Positions 6,669-14,731 of a DNA stretch of 64,000 bases are shown piece by piece. The position numbers and the translations under genes are program-made. Every line of letters begins with the position of its first letter. Positions within the stretch are counted from its first letter, which is position 1. The stretch is from Streptomyces sp. NRRL F-2664 (GTDB lineage: Bacteria; Actinomycetota; Actinomycetes; Streptomycetales; Streptomycetaceae), in assembly GCF_000719345.1 (NCBI RefSeq), contig NZ_JOFX01000015.1, forward strand, positions 61,782-125,781, given 5' to 3'. The notes beneath the pieces are model-generated. The model saw only the letters and a program-made list of their open reading frames with translations, ran no database searches and was not told the DNA's origin.

Positions 6669-8267
6669 ATGGCTCGCTTCAACGTGCGCGCACGCAAACC
6701 CGCGCCTGCGTCGCCGACTTCGCCGGTGCGCTCCACCGGCCCGGCCCGCACCGCCGAGGGCGGACCGGGCCGGCTGCGTGATCCACGCTCCGAACTCTTC
6801 CTGCTCGCCGTCGCCGACTTCGTCACGCAGCGCACCGCCTACGAGAGCGGCGGGGCGCGCGACGACCGCTTCGCCGCGCTCGTGCGCACCCTCGCCGTCG
6901 AGGATCCGGTGTGGACGGCCGGCCTGCTGGGCTGGCTGCGCGGGGACGCGAACATGCGCACCGCCTCGCTCGTCGGCGCCGCGGAGTACGTCAAGGCCCG
7001 GCTCGACCGGGGCGTCACCGCGGGACCGTCCAACCGCCGGGTGGTGGACTCCGTCCTGCGGCGTGCGGACGAGCCCGGCGAGCTGCTCGCCCACTGGACG
7101 GCCACGTACGGGCGGACCGTGCCCAAGCCCGTCAAGCGCGGGATCGCCGACGCCGTGCGCCGGCTCTACTCCGGCACCTCGCTGCTGAAGTACGACACCG
7201 ACTCCAAGGCCTACCGCTTCGGTGACGTCCTCAACCTCGTGCACGCCTCGCCCGATCCGGACAAGCCGTGGCAGGGCGAGCTGTTCCGCTACGCCCTCGA
7301 CCGCAGGCACAACCCGCAGAGCGCACAGGTGCCGGCGGGCAACCTGACCCTCGCCGCGCACCGGGCGCTGATGGGGCTTCCGGTCTCCGAGCGGCGTGGC
7401 GTGGTCCTCGCCCGGGACGGCGCCGAGCGGCTGGCGGCGGCGGGCATGACCTGGGAGGCGCTGGCCGGCTGGCTGCAGGGCCCGCTGGACGCGGCCGCCT
7501 GGGAGGCCGTCATCCCGTCCATGGGTGCGATGGCGCTGCTGCGCAACCTGCGCAACTTCGACGAGGCCGGGGTCTCGGACGCGGTGGCCGCGCAGGTCGC
7601 CGCGAAGATCTCCGACCCGGAAGTCGTCGCCCGGTCCCGGCAGTTCCCCTTCCGCTACCTGGCCGCCTACCAGCACGCACCCTCCCTGCGCTGGGCGTAC
7701 CCGCTGGAACGGGCGCTCGGCCACTCACTGGCCAACGTACCGGCGCTGCCCGGCCGCACGCTGGTCCTCGTCGACCGGTCCGGGTCGATGTGGTCTCCGC
7801 TGTCGGACCGCTCCCGGCTCAACCGGGCCGATGCCGCGGCCGTCTTCGGGGCGGCAGTGGCGCTGCGGGCGGAGCGGGCCGACCTCGTGCAGTTCGGCAC
7901 GGCCAGCGCGGCGGTCCCCCACGTCCGGGGAGAGTCCGTGCTGAAGGTGCTCGAACGGTTCGGGAGCCTCGGCGGGACCTGTACGGCGGAGGCCGTGAAA
8001 CAGCACTACCGGGGTCACGACCGGGTGCTGATCGTGACGGACGAGCAGGCCGCTTCCCACGGATACGGCGGCGACCCCACGGAGCACGTGCCGTCCGACG
8101 TCCCCGTCTACACCTGGAACCTGGCCGGCTACCGGGTGGGCCACGGGCCGTCGGGCTCGGGGAACCGGCACACCTTCGGAGGGCTCACCGACGGGGCGTT
8201 CCGGATGGTGTCGCTGATCGAGGGCGGGCGGAACGCCGACTGGCCGTGGCTTCAGACCCGTTCGTGA
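6669..8267 (+). CDS. rsr: Ro60 ortholog (TROVE domain, vWA domain RNA-binding protein)
   Basis: Ring-shaped RNA-binding protein of 532 residues. An N-terminal HEAT-repeat TROVE module (about residues 35-340, with FLLAVADFVTQRTAYES and IADAVRRLYSGTSLLKYD) is followed by a von Willebrand A domain whose metal site is intact (DRSGSMWS, about residue 368). Bacterial Ro60 binds Y RNAs and, with exoribonucleases such as PNPase, acts in structured RNA decay and stress survival. ATG 6669 follows a GGGGGGA ribosome site; longer in-frame extension would run through the RNA array. The three Y-RNA-like elements immediately upstream are its expected partners. The 3' end overlaps the convergent DUF4190 gene by 16 bases. 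Confidence 0.92.
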   Translation: MARFNVRARKPAPASPTSPVRSTGPARTAEGGPGRLRDPRSELFLLAVADFVTQRTAYESGGARDDRFAALVRTLAVEDPVWTAGLLGWLRGDANMRTASLVGAAEYVKARLDRGVTAGPSNRRVVDSVLRRADEPGELLAHWTATYGRTVPKPVKRGIADAVRRLYSGTSLLKYDTDSKAYRFGDVLNLVHASPDPDKPWQGELFRYALDRRHNPQSAQVPAGNLTLAAHRALMGLPVSERRGVVLARDGAERLAAAGMTWEALAGWLQGPLDAAAWEAVIPSMGAMALLRNLRNFDEAGVSDAVAAQVAAKISDPEVVARSRQFPFRYLAAYQHAPSLRWAYPLERALGHSLANVPALPGRTLVLVDRSGSMWSPLSDRSRLNRADAAAVFGAAVALRAERADLVQFGTASAAVPHVRGESVLKVLERFGSLGGTCTAEAVKQHYRGHDRVLIVTDEQAASHGYGGDPTEHVPSDVPVYTWNLAGYRVGHGPSGSGNRHTFGGLTDGAFRMVSLIEGGRNADWPWLQTRS

Positions 8268-8995
8268 AGCCGTGAGTCCGAGGAGGGGCTCTCGCGGCGC
8301 GGGCTGTCGTCCCATCCGCCGTCGAGGAAGGGGGCGAACATGGCGAACAGCATCAGGAGGCCCAGCGCGATACCGACCGCGCCCAGGATGATGCCGGCCA
8401 GGGCCATCCCGCCGTTGTCGGCCTCGCCGCGGTTGGCCTTGCCCCTGCCGAGCGCGCCGAAGACGACGGCCCCGATCCCGAGGGCGACGGCTATGAAACT
8501 GGTGATGCAGCCGACGACCGCGAGGATGCCGAGGACGAGCGCGGTGATGCCGAAGCCGTTGCTGGGCCGGGGCCCGTACGGCGGGTACGCGCCGGGGAAG
8601 GGGTACCCCGGCTGCGCGGGATGGCCCGGATAGGCCGGGTATCCGGCGTCGCCGGGGTATCCGTAGCCGTATCCGGCGTCGCCGGGGTATCCGTAGCCGG
8701 GCGTCGGTGCCGGATGGCCGTACGTCGCCGGGGCGGGCCCGGCCGCCGGCGTCGCGGAGGCGGCTGCAGGGCCCGGCGCGGAACCGGGCACGGCGCAAGC
8801 GGGTGAGGCGAAACCGGGTGCGGCGGAGGTCGCCCGCTCGCCCGGCATCCCGGCGAGCGTCGGCTGGTCGTGCACGGACGGCGGTCCCGACGCTCCCGCC
8901 GGTGTGCTGTGCGGACCCTGCGCCGCGCCCCGGTCCACCGCGGGCCGCTCCGGCGGCGCCCACGGGTCCCGCGGCTCGGGACTGCTGTCGTTCAT
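8252..8995 (-). CDS. DUF4190-type membrane protein with Pro/Gly/Tyr-rich N-terminus
   Basis: Protein of 247 residues. Residues 1-150 are low-complexity, rich in Pro, Gly, Ala and Tyr, including YGYPGDAG repeats encoded by a 30-base tandem duplication (8639-8698). The C-terminal ~90 residues hold two hydrophobic segments (FGITALVLGILAVVGCITSFIAVALG and GMALAGIILGAVGIALGLLMLFAM) typical of the DUF4190 family. The function is unknown; such proteins are common in actinobacteria. Start MNDSSPEPRD was chosen because the longer frame enters the divergent intergenic region. It converges on the Ro60 gene with a 16-base overlap, without an obvious terminator between. Confidence 0.8.
   Translation of the reverse strand: MNDSSPEPRDPWAPPERPAVDRGAAQGPHSTPAGASGPPSVHDQPTLAGMPGERATSAAPGFASPACAVPGSAPGPAAASATPAAGPAPATYGHPAPTPGYGYPGDAGYGYGYPGDAGYPAYPGHPAQPGYPFPGAYPPYGPRPSNGFGITALVLGILAVVGCITSFIAVALGIGAVVFGALGRGKANRGEADNGGMALAGIILGAVGIALGLLMLFAMFAPFLDGGWDDSPRRESPSSDSRLHERV
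8639..8698. repeat. 30-bp direct duplication inside the DUF4190 gene
   Basis: Two identical 30-base units (8639-8668 and 8669-8698) are in frame. They encode repeated Tyr-Gly-Tyr-Pro-Gly-Asp-Ala-Gly in the disordered N-terminal region, so copy number could change without frameshift. Confidence 0.85.
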
Positions 8996-9107
8996 ACGGA
9001 GCCCCCCTCTCTCGTACAGCCATGCTAAGCGCTGCGACCGACAGTGACCGCCGTGCCTACGATGAGGACGACCTGCCCGCCCGTCCGTCCCTCCGGAGGC
9101 ATCCCCC

Positions 9108-10133
9108 ATGACCGACCTGCACCCCTTCATCGCGGGGCTGCCCAAGGCCGAGCTCCACGTCCACCACGTCGGTTCGGCCTCCCCGCGCATCGTGGCCGAG
9201 CTCGCCGCCCGGCACCCCGACTCGAAGGTGCCCACCGACCCCGAGGCCCTCGCGGACTACTTCACTTTCACGGACTTCGCCCACTTCATCGAGGTCTACC
9301 TGTCGGTCGTCGACCTCGTCCGCACCCCCGAGGACGTGCGGCTGCTGACCTTCGAGGTCGCCCGTGACATGGCGCGCCAGAACATCCGCTACGCCGAGCT
9401 GACCATCACCCCGTACTCCTCCACGCGCCGCGGCATCGACGAGAAGGCCTTCATGGAGGCGATCGAGGACGCCCGCAGGGCGGCCGAGAAGGAGCTCGGC
9501 GTCATCCTTCGCTGGTGCTTCGACATCCCCGGCGAGGCCGGCCTGGAGGCCGCCGCCGAGACCGCGCGCCTCGCGGTGGACCTGCGCCCCGAGGGTCTGG
9601 TCTCCTTCGGCCTGGGCGGACCGGAGATCGGTGTTCCGCGGCCGCAGTTCAAGCCGTACTTCGACGCTGCACGGGCCGCCGGCCTGCACAGCGTGCCGCA
9701 CGCGGGCGAGACCACCGGTCCGGAGACCGTCTGGGACGCCATCCGCGAGCTCGGCGCCGAGCGCATCGGCCACGGCACCAGCTCGGTCCGGGATCCCGAG
9801 CTGCTGGCCCACCTGGCCGAGCACCGCATCGCGCTGGAGGTCTGCCCGACCTCCAACATCGCCACGCGCGCGGTCGCCGACCTCGACGCGCACCCCGTCA
9901 AGGAGATGGTCGCGGCGGGCGTGCTCGTCACCATCAACAGCGACGACCCGCCGATGTTCGGCTCCGACCTCAACAACGAGTACGCGGTGGCCGCCCGGCT
10001 CCTCGACCTCGACGAGCGCGGGCTCGCGCAGCTCGCGAAGAACGCCGTCGAGGCCTCCTTCCTGGACCCGGCCGGCAAGGAGAAGCTGAACGCGGAGATC
10101 GACACGTACACCGAGCAATGGCTCGCGCGCTGA
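9108..10133 (+). CDS. Adenosine deaminase-family enzyme, possibly 6-aminodeoxyfutalosine deaminase
   Basis: Metal-dependent amidohydrolase of 341 residues. Metal and catalytic motifs are present: HxH in ELHVHHVGS (about residues 16-22), HAGET (about 199-203), HGTSS, and SDDPPMF near the end. The family deaminates adenosine-type nucleosides. The first motif is HVHHVGSASPR rather than the usual HxHLDG. Related Streptomyces proteins formerly called adenosine deaminases were shown to deaminate 6-aminodeoxyfutalosine in the futalosine route to menaquinone, with a conserved arginine after strand 1; the Arg in SASPRIV could be that residue. Adenosine remains a plausible substrate. It has a GGAGG ribosome site and is divergent from the DUF4190 gene. 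Confidence 0.85.
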   Translation: MTDLHPFIAGLPKAELHVHHVGSASPRIVAELAARHPDSKVPTDPEALADYFTFTDFAHFIEVYLSVVDLVRTPEDVRLLTFEVARDMARQNIRYAELTITPYSSTRRGIDEKAFMEAIEDARRAAEKELGVILRWCFDIPGEAGLEAAAETARLAVDLRPEGLVSFGLGGPEIGVPRPQFKPYFDAARAAGLHSVPHAGETTGPETVWDAIRELGAERIGHGTSSVRDPELLAHLAEHRIALEVCPTSNIATRAVADLDAHPVKEMVAAGVLVTINSDDPPMFGSDLNNEYAVAARLLDLDERGLAQLAKNAVEASFLDPAGKEKLNAEIDTYTEQWLAR

Positions 10134-10154
10134 CGTCCCCCCGAGAATGGGCCC

Positions 10155-10844
10155 ATGCGCTCCCTGACTGCCATCGGCCACCGCGGCGATCCGTACCGCG
10201 TCCGTGAGAACACCCTGCCGTCGATCCGCTCCGCCTTCGCCCGGGGGGCGGACGCGGTCGAGGTGGACGTGCGGCTGACCCGTGACGGGGTGCCGGTCCT
10301 CCTCCACGACGAGTCGCTCCAGCGGCTGTGGAACCACGACGTGCGACTCGACGAGATCTCGGCGGCACAGCTGAAGGAGATGACGGAGGGGGCCGTTCCG
10401 ACGCTGCGCGACGCGCTCATGGTCCCCGGGGCAGGCCGGCTGATGCTCGACCTTCCGGGCGCCGCGCCCGAGGCGGTCCGCACCGTGGTGGACCTGGTCC
10501 GGGAGTGCGGTGCGGGCGAGCGTACGTTCTACTGCGCGGGGCCGGGGTCGATGCTGGCGGTCCGCGCGGCCGATCCCGGTGCGGAGATCGCGCTGACCTG
10601 GACCACGCTGTCACCGCCCCGGCGGGTCCTGATCGACGCGGTGGCGCCGCGCTGGCTCAACTACCGCTTCGGGCTGGTGAGCCGGGAGCTGGTGGACGCC
10701 CTGCACCGGGACGGCCTGCTGGTGTCGGCCTGGACCGCGGACACCCGGCGGACGATGAAGGGGCTCATGGCGGCCGGGGTCGACGCGATCACCACCAACC
10801 GGGTGGACGCGCTGACGGCCGTGCGGGCCGAGTTCGGCCGGTGA
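10155..10844 (+). CDS. Glycerophosphodiester phosphodiesterase family protein
   Basis: Enzyme of 229 residues with the GDPD TIM-barrel start IGHRGDPYRVRENTLPSIRSAF (catalytic HRG and the EN metal pair) and VEVDVRLTRDGVPVLLHDESLQRLW (EVDV acid pair and the second catalytic His in LLHD). The closing strand AWTADTRRTMKGLMAAGVDAITTNR is also typical. It would cleave glycerophosphodiesters to an alcohol and glycerol-3-phosphate. No signal peptide, so it is cytoplasmic. Its stop overlaps the GTG of the sensor kinase gene (GTGA), so the three genes to 12693 look like one operon. Confidence 0.85.
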   Translation: MRSLTAIGHRGDPYRVRENTLPSIRSAFARGADAVEVDVRLTRDGVPVLLHDESLQRLWNHDVRLDEISAAQLKEMTEGAVPTLRDALMVPGAGRLMLDLPGAAPEAVRTVVDLVRECGAGERTFYCAGPGSMLAVRAADPGAEIALTWTTLSPPRRVLIDAVAPRWLNYRFGLVSRELVDALHRDGLLVSAWTADTRRTMKGLMAAGVDAITTNRVDALTAVRAEFGR

Positions 10845-12025
10845 TACCCCCGCTGGGCCGACCGGTCCGGCCGCTGCGCGCAGCCCGGCCCCGGCTCGTG
10901 GACGTGGGGCTGACCGTGCTGGTGCAGCTGGCCGTGACGATGCCGTTCGTGCTGCCGCGCGAGCCCGGGCTGCCGCCGGTGACCTGGGCCTCGTACGCCG
11001 TCACCACGCTCGGGGTGGTGCCTCTGGTGTGGCGGCGGCGCCGGCCCGTGCTCGTCCTGGCGGCGATCCTGCTGATCGGCGGGGTCTACCGGGTGGCGAT
11101 GGACGGGCCCGGCCAGCCGCTGCCCTACGCAGGGCTGATGGCCTTCTACACGGTCGCCCTGCAGTGTCCCGGACGGGTGCGGGCCGCGGTCGCAGCGGGC
11201 TCGGTGGCGGTGGTCGCCGCGTCCGCGGGGCTGCGGACGGGCACGGCCAGGGAGTTGTCGTTCACCTTGTTCTGCGCGGGCGCCGCCTACGCGCTGGGCC
11301 GGTTGCAGTACACCCGCCAGGCCTATACCGCGGCCGTCGAGGACCGGGCGGCGCAGCTGGAGCGGGCCAACCGGATCGAGGCGGAGCAGGCGGTGGCCCG
11401 CGAACGGGCCAGGATCGCGCGGGAGATGCACGACATCCTGTCGCACGCCGTCAGCCTCATGATCGTGCAGGCCGAGGCCGGGCCGGTGGCGGTGCGGCGG
11501 GCACCGGAGCGCGCCGAGGCGGCCTTCGAGGCGATCTCCGAGACGGGCCGGGAGGCGATGGCGCAGCTGCGCACGATGCTGGGGCTGCTCCGCGAGACGG
11601 ACGGCCCGGCGCCGCGCGAGCCGCAGCCGGGGGTGGCGGCGCTCCCGGCGCTGCTGGACCGGGTGCGCCGCGGCGGGCCGGAGATCGTGTTCGAGGAGAC
11701 CGGCGAGGCAGGGGGCCTGCCCGCGGCGGTGGACACGGCGGTGTACCGCATCGTGCAGGAGGCGCTGACGAACGTGGTGAAGCACGCCCGGGCCGAGCGG
11801 GTGCAGGTCCGGCTGCACCACGGGGCGCGGGAGGTGGCGGTCACCGTGACGGACGACGGGCGCGGGCCGGCGGTCGGGGGCGCCGGCGGGGGGCACGGAC
11901 TGATCGGGATCCGGGAGCGGGCGGCGGCGCACGGGGGTGCGGCGGTGTGCGGGCCGGGGCCGGACGGCGCCGGCTTCTCGGTACGGGCGGTCCTTGTAAC
12001 CTCGCCGCTGGAGGTGGGGAGTTGA
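10841..12025 (+). CDS. Two-component sensor histidine kinase (HisKA_3 type)
   Basis: Kinase of 394 residues. The GTG start overlapping the phosphodiesterase stop was chosen; upstream in-frame sequence is antisense-like. Residues ~15-155 hold about five membrane segments with no large extracellular sensor domain, followed by a short coiled coil (AAVEDRAAQLERANRIEAEQAVARERARI). The phospho-acceptor box is REMHDILSHAVSLMIVQAEAG. The ATP-binding domain contains VVKHARAERVQV (N box) and DDGRGPAVGGAGGGHGLIGI (G boxes). The partner regulator follows with a TTGA overlap. The signal is unknown; an intramembrane or envelope cue is typical for this architecture. Confidence 0.9.
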   Translation: MIPPLGRPVRPLRAARPRLVDVGLTVLVQLAVTMPFVLPREPGLPPVTWASYAVTTLGVVPLVWRRRRPVLVLAAILLIGGVYRVAMDGPGQPLPYAGLMAFYTVALQCPGRVRAAVAAGSVAVVAASAGLRTGTARELSFTLFCAGAAYALGRLQYTRQAYTAAVEDRAAQLERANRIEAEQAVARERARIAREMHDILSHAVSLMIVQAEAGPVAVRRAPERAEAAFEAISETGREAMAQLRTMLGLLRETDGPAPREPQPGVAALPALLDRVRRGGPEIVFEETGEAGGLPAAVDTAVYRIVQEALTNVVKHARAERVQVRLHHGAREVAVTVTDDGRGPAVGGAGGGHGLIGIRERAAAHGGAAVCGPGPDGAGFSVRAVLVTSPLEVGS

Positions 12026-12693
12026 CGATCCGTGTGGTGGTGGCCGACGACCAGGAGCTGGTGCGCAGCGGGTTCGCGATGATCCTCGACGTCCAGGAGG
12101 ACATCGAGGTGGTGGCGGAGGTCGGGGACGGTGCGGCGGCGGTCTCGGCCGTGGCGCGGCTGGCACCGGACGTGGCGCTGCTGGACGTGCGGATGCCGGT
12201 GCTGGACGGGATCGAGGCGTGCCGGTCGATCACGGCGCGCAGCGCCTGCCGGACGGTGATGCTGACGACCTTCGACTCGGACGAGTACGTCTACGAGGCG
12301 CTGCACGCGGGCGCGAGCGGGTTCCTGCTGAAGGATGTGCGGCGGGACGACCTCGTCCACGCGGTACGGGTGGTGGCGGCCGGCGAGTCCCTGCTGGCGC
12401 CCTCGGTGGCGCGCCGGCTGATCGAGGAGTACACGGCGGCGACGGTGCGGACGCCGGCGCTGCCCGCGGAGCGGCTGGAGGTGCTGACCGCGCGGGAGCG
12501 GGAGACGCTGCTGCACCTGGGGCGGGGGCTGTCGAACGCGGAGATCGCGGCTGCGCTGGTGGTGAGCGAGCACACGGTGAAGTCGCACGTCGGGAACGTG
12601 TTGGCGAAGCTGGGGCTGCGGGACCGGATCCAGGCGGTGATCTGCGCGTACGAGACGGGCCTGATCGCGGCGGGTACTCCCTCCGGGGAGTGA
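12022..12693 (+). CDS. NarL/LuxR-family response regulator
   Basis: Response regulator of 223 residues. TTG start at 12022 overlaps the kinase stop (TTGA). The receiver domain has the acidic pair in VVVADDQELVRSGF, phospho-acceptor Asp in VALLDVRMPVLDG (about residue 54), Thr in MLTTFDSDEY and Lys in GFLLKDVRRDD. The C-terminal LuxR-type helix-turn-helix is LTARERETLLHLGRGLSNAEIAAALVVSEHTVKSHVGNVLAKLGLRDR. Forms a two-component system with the preceding kinase; target genes cannot be told from sequence. Confidence 0.92.
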   Translation: MTIRVVVADDQELVRSGFAMILDVQEDIEVVAEVGDGAAAVSAVARLAPDVALLDVRMPVLDGIEACRSITARSACRTVMLTTFDSDEYVYEALHAGASGFLLKDVRRDDLVHAVRVVAAGESLLAPSVARRLIEEYTAATVRTPALPAERLEVLTARERETLLHLGRGLSNAEIAAALVVSEHTVKSHVGNVLAKLGLRDRIQAVICAYETGLIAAGTPSGE

Positions 12694-12839
12694 GGGGGCG
12701 GTGTGTCGCCTCCCTCGCGCCGGTGAGTCGTCGTACCGGTGGAACCCCTCCCGTGGGTGATCCGCAACGACCCCTGTGCGCAGGAGCATGGAGTGGTCGG
12801 GGCGGAGGGCCCCGAAGGATCTCAGGGGGGTACACCGTC

Positions 12840-14057
12840 ATGAACGCAGGCATGCGCACGCTGATCGCCACAGCACTGGTTCTCGGGATCGCGTCCGGTC
12901 CGGCCGTCGCCCACGCCGCACCGGCGTCGTCGGCGGCGGCGACACCGACGCCGGCCTCCGCGGACTCGGGGCGGCCCGCGCCGCTGGTGTCGACACCGCC
13001 GAACGCCGCCGCGCTGGAGGCGGCGATCGCCGGGCTCGGTCCGCTGCACCGGGACGCGACGGCCGCGCTGGTCCGGGTGGGCGGCACGGCCGGGCGCTGG
13101 CAGGGCAGTTCGGGCGTGGCGGACGTCCGTACGGGGCGGGCCGCCGTGGCGCAGGGCCGCTTCAGAGCGGGCTCCGTGACCAAGGTGTTCACGTCGGCGG
13201 TCGTCCTGCAACTGGCGGCGGAGGGACGGGTGGATCTCGACGGGCCGGTCCGGCGCCATCTGCCCGGCGTCGTCCCCGACCGCTACGGGGCCGTCACCGT
13301 ACGGCAGTTGCTCAACCACACGAGCGGCATTCCGGCGGCCGACGGGCCGGGGGGCTCCTTCGAGGCGCAGTGGGAGCACCGGTTCGACGTGACCGATCCG
13401 CGCGCGCAGGTGGCGGAGGCGGTCGCGAAGGAGCGGGAGTTCGCTCCCGGCACGGCCCAGCACTACCTGAACATCAACTACACGGTGCTGGGGTTGCTGA
13501 TCGAGGAGGTGACGGGCGGGCGGTACGAGGACGCCGTCGGTGTGCGGATCCTGAAGCCGCTGGGTCTGCACGGGACGTCGTTCCCCGGGCGGACCGGGAC
13601 GCGGATCCACGGCCCGCACAACCGGGGCTATCAGGCGATACCGCAGGCCGACGGCTCGCGAGAGCTGCGCGACGTGACCGAGTGGAACTCCTCGGGCCGG
13701 TGGGCGGCGGGCGACATCATCTCGACGACGGCAGATCTGGAGCGTTTCACGGTGGCCCTGTTCAGCGGCCGCGTCGTACCGGAGCAGCGGCTGGAGGAGA
13801 TGTTCACGGTGCCGGACGTGAAGGACTTCGCAAGCGGCGACCCGGCGGTGCTGACGGCCGGCCTGTCCCGGCTCGTCCTGCCGGACGGCACGGTCGCCTG
13901 GGGCAAGACGGGCAGTCGGCACGGCTACAGCACCGCCATCGGCGCGACCCGCGACCTGTCGCGCACCCTGGTCTACTCGGTGAACGCCACGGACGCCAAG
14001 GGCCAGGACACCAATCCCGTGCCCGTCGGCATCGCCATGGCGGCCTTCACGAAGTAG
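12840..14057 (+). CDS. Secreted serine hydrolase (beta-lactamase / D-Ala-D-Ala carboxypeptidase family)
   Basis: Exported protein of 405 residues. A Sec-type signal peptide (MNAGMRTLIATALVLGIASG...AHAAPA) is followed by a Ser/Ala/Pro-rich linker and a class C beta-lactamase fold. The nucleophile motif is SVTK (Ser112, Lys115), a Tyr motif is seen in YLNINYTVLG, and the third box is GKTGSRHGYS. Family members hydrolyse peptidoglycan peptides, beta-lactams or esters; which applies cannot be said. ATG at 12840 precedes a clear signal peptide. Its end overlaps the convergent membrane protein gene by 11 bases. Confidence 0.88.
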   Translation: MNAGMRTLIATALVLGIASGPAVAHAAPASSAAATPTPASADSGRPAPLVSTPPNAAALEAAIAGLGPLHRDATAALVRVGGTAGRWQGSSGVADVRTGRAAVAQGRFRAGSVTKVFTSAVVLQLAAEGRVDLDGPVRRHLPGVVPDRYGAVTVRQLLNHTSGIPAADGPGGSFEAQWEHRFDVTDPRAQVAEAVAKEREFAPGTAQHYLNINYTVLGLLIEEVTGGRYEDAVGVRILKPLGLHGTSFPGRTGTRIHGPHNRGYQAIPQADGSRELRDVTEWNSSGRWAAGDIISTTADLERFTVALFSGRVVPEQRLEEMFTVPDVKDFASGDPAVLTAGLSRLVLPDGTVAWGKTGSRHGYSTAIGATRDLSRTLVYSVNATDAKGQDTNPVPVGIAMAAFTK

Positions 14058-14514
14058 CGGCGCTCTCCAGGCTTTTGATCATGCGGCGCAGGAACAGGAG
14101 GGGGATTACGCCGAAGACACCGAAGGAGATGTCGATGACGCTCCACCAGAAGGGGATACCGCGGATCGGGCCGCAGATCAGGGCCAGCGGGACCACCCCG
14201 GCGCAGGCGATCATGCCGGCCTCCACGATCCAGATGTTGCGGACGGGGTCGCGGTACACGCCGTAGAAGAAGACGGCAATGACCAGGTGGGCGAAGGCGA
14301 GCCAGTCCGTCCCGTACAGGAGGAAGGGGTAGTCGGCGTCGGCCCGCTCCAGTCCTTCGCCTACGCGTCGCAGCCATACGTTGTCGACCAGGGCATTGCC
14401 CCAGCGGACCTCGCTGACCAGGGGGAAGGCCGTGAGGCCGCTGAGCACCAGGCAGATGACGAAGACGATCAGCCAGGCACGGATCCGCCATTCGAGGGCG
14501 CTTCTCTCGCTCAT
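14047..14514 (-). CDS. Four-helix integral membrane protein of unknown function
   Basis: Protein of 155 residues with four predicted membrane segments: about residues 13-30 (WLIVFVICLVLSGLTAFPL), 68-85, 98-116 and 122-143. A short acidic external loop (RRVGEGLERADADYPFLLYG) lies between the first two. I do not recognise a named family; it resembles small uncharacterised actinobacterial membrane proteins. Two palindromes (14536-14572) lie 22-58 bases ahead of the start, indicating dedicated transcriptional control. It overlaps the serine hydrolase 3' end by 11 bases. Confidence 0.75.
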   Translation of the reverse strand: MSERSALEWRIRAWLIVFVICLVLSGLTAFPLVSEVRWGNALVDNVWLRRVGEGLERADADYPFLLYGTDWLAFAHLVIAVFFYGVYRDPVRNIWIVEAGMIACAGVVPLALICGPIRGIPFWWSVIDISFGVFGVIPLLFLRRMIKSLESAATS

Positions 14515-14535
14515 GGAAGGAGTCTAGGCAGCTTT

Positions 14536-14572
14536 CTGAACACGTTCAGCCAAAATACCTGAACATGTTCAG
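14536..14572. promoter_or_regulatory. Twin palindromic operator CTGAAC-NN-GTTCAG
   Basis: Two copies of the same 14-base palindrome: CTGAACACGTTCAG (14536-14549) and CTGAACATGTTCAG (14559-14572, fully symmetric). Their centres are 23 bases apart, about two helical turns. They sit just upstream of the four-helix membrane protein gene. This pattern fits a dimeric TetR-like regulator binding cooperatively; no regulator gene is next to it. Confidence 0.65.
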
Positions 14573-14660
14573 TTCCGTGTCCGGACCGTGACCGCGACCT
14601 CCGAGCACGCAGCGGCGCGAGAGGGCGGGAGGGGGCATGGCCGAGCCCTTCGCGAACGCG

Positions 14661-14703
14661 GAAGGGGCGGGCAATGGACGTGATGTCCACTGCCCGCCCC
14701 TTC
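14661..14703 (-). terminator. Terminator hairpin after the second aldehyde dehydrogenase
   Basis: Perfect 13-base arms (GAAGGGGCGGGCA/TGCCCGCCCCTTC) enclose an inner TGGAC/GTCCA stem. It lies 29 bases past the dehydrogenase stop. There is no long T tract, as is usual in Streptomyces. Confidence 0.8.
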
Positions 14704-14731
14704 GGAGCCCTGCTGTGATCGATGCGGCCGA

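Noticed and set aside
14559..14572. Glucocorticoid-response-like palindrome (GAACATGTTC)
   Set aside because: Resemblance to a eukaryotic element is coincidental; a bacterial dimeric repressor site is the sensible reading.
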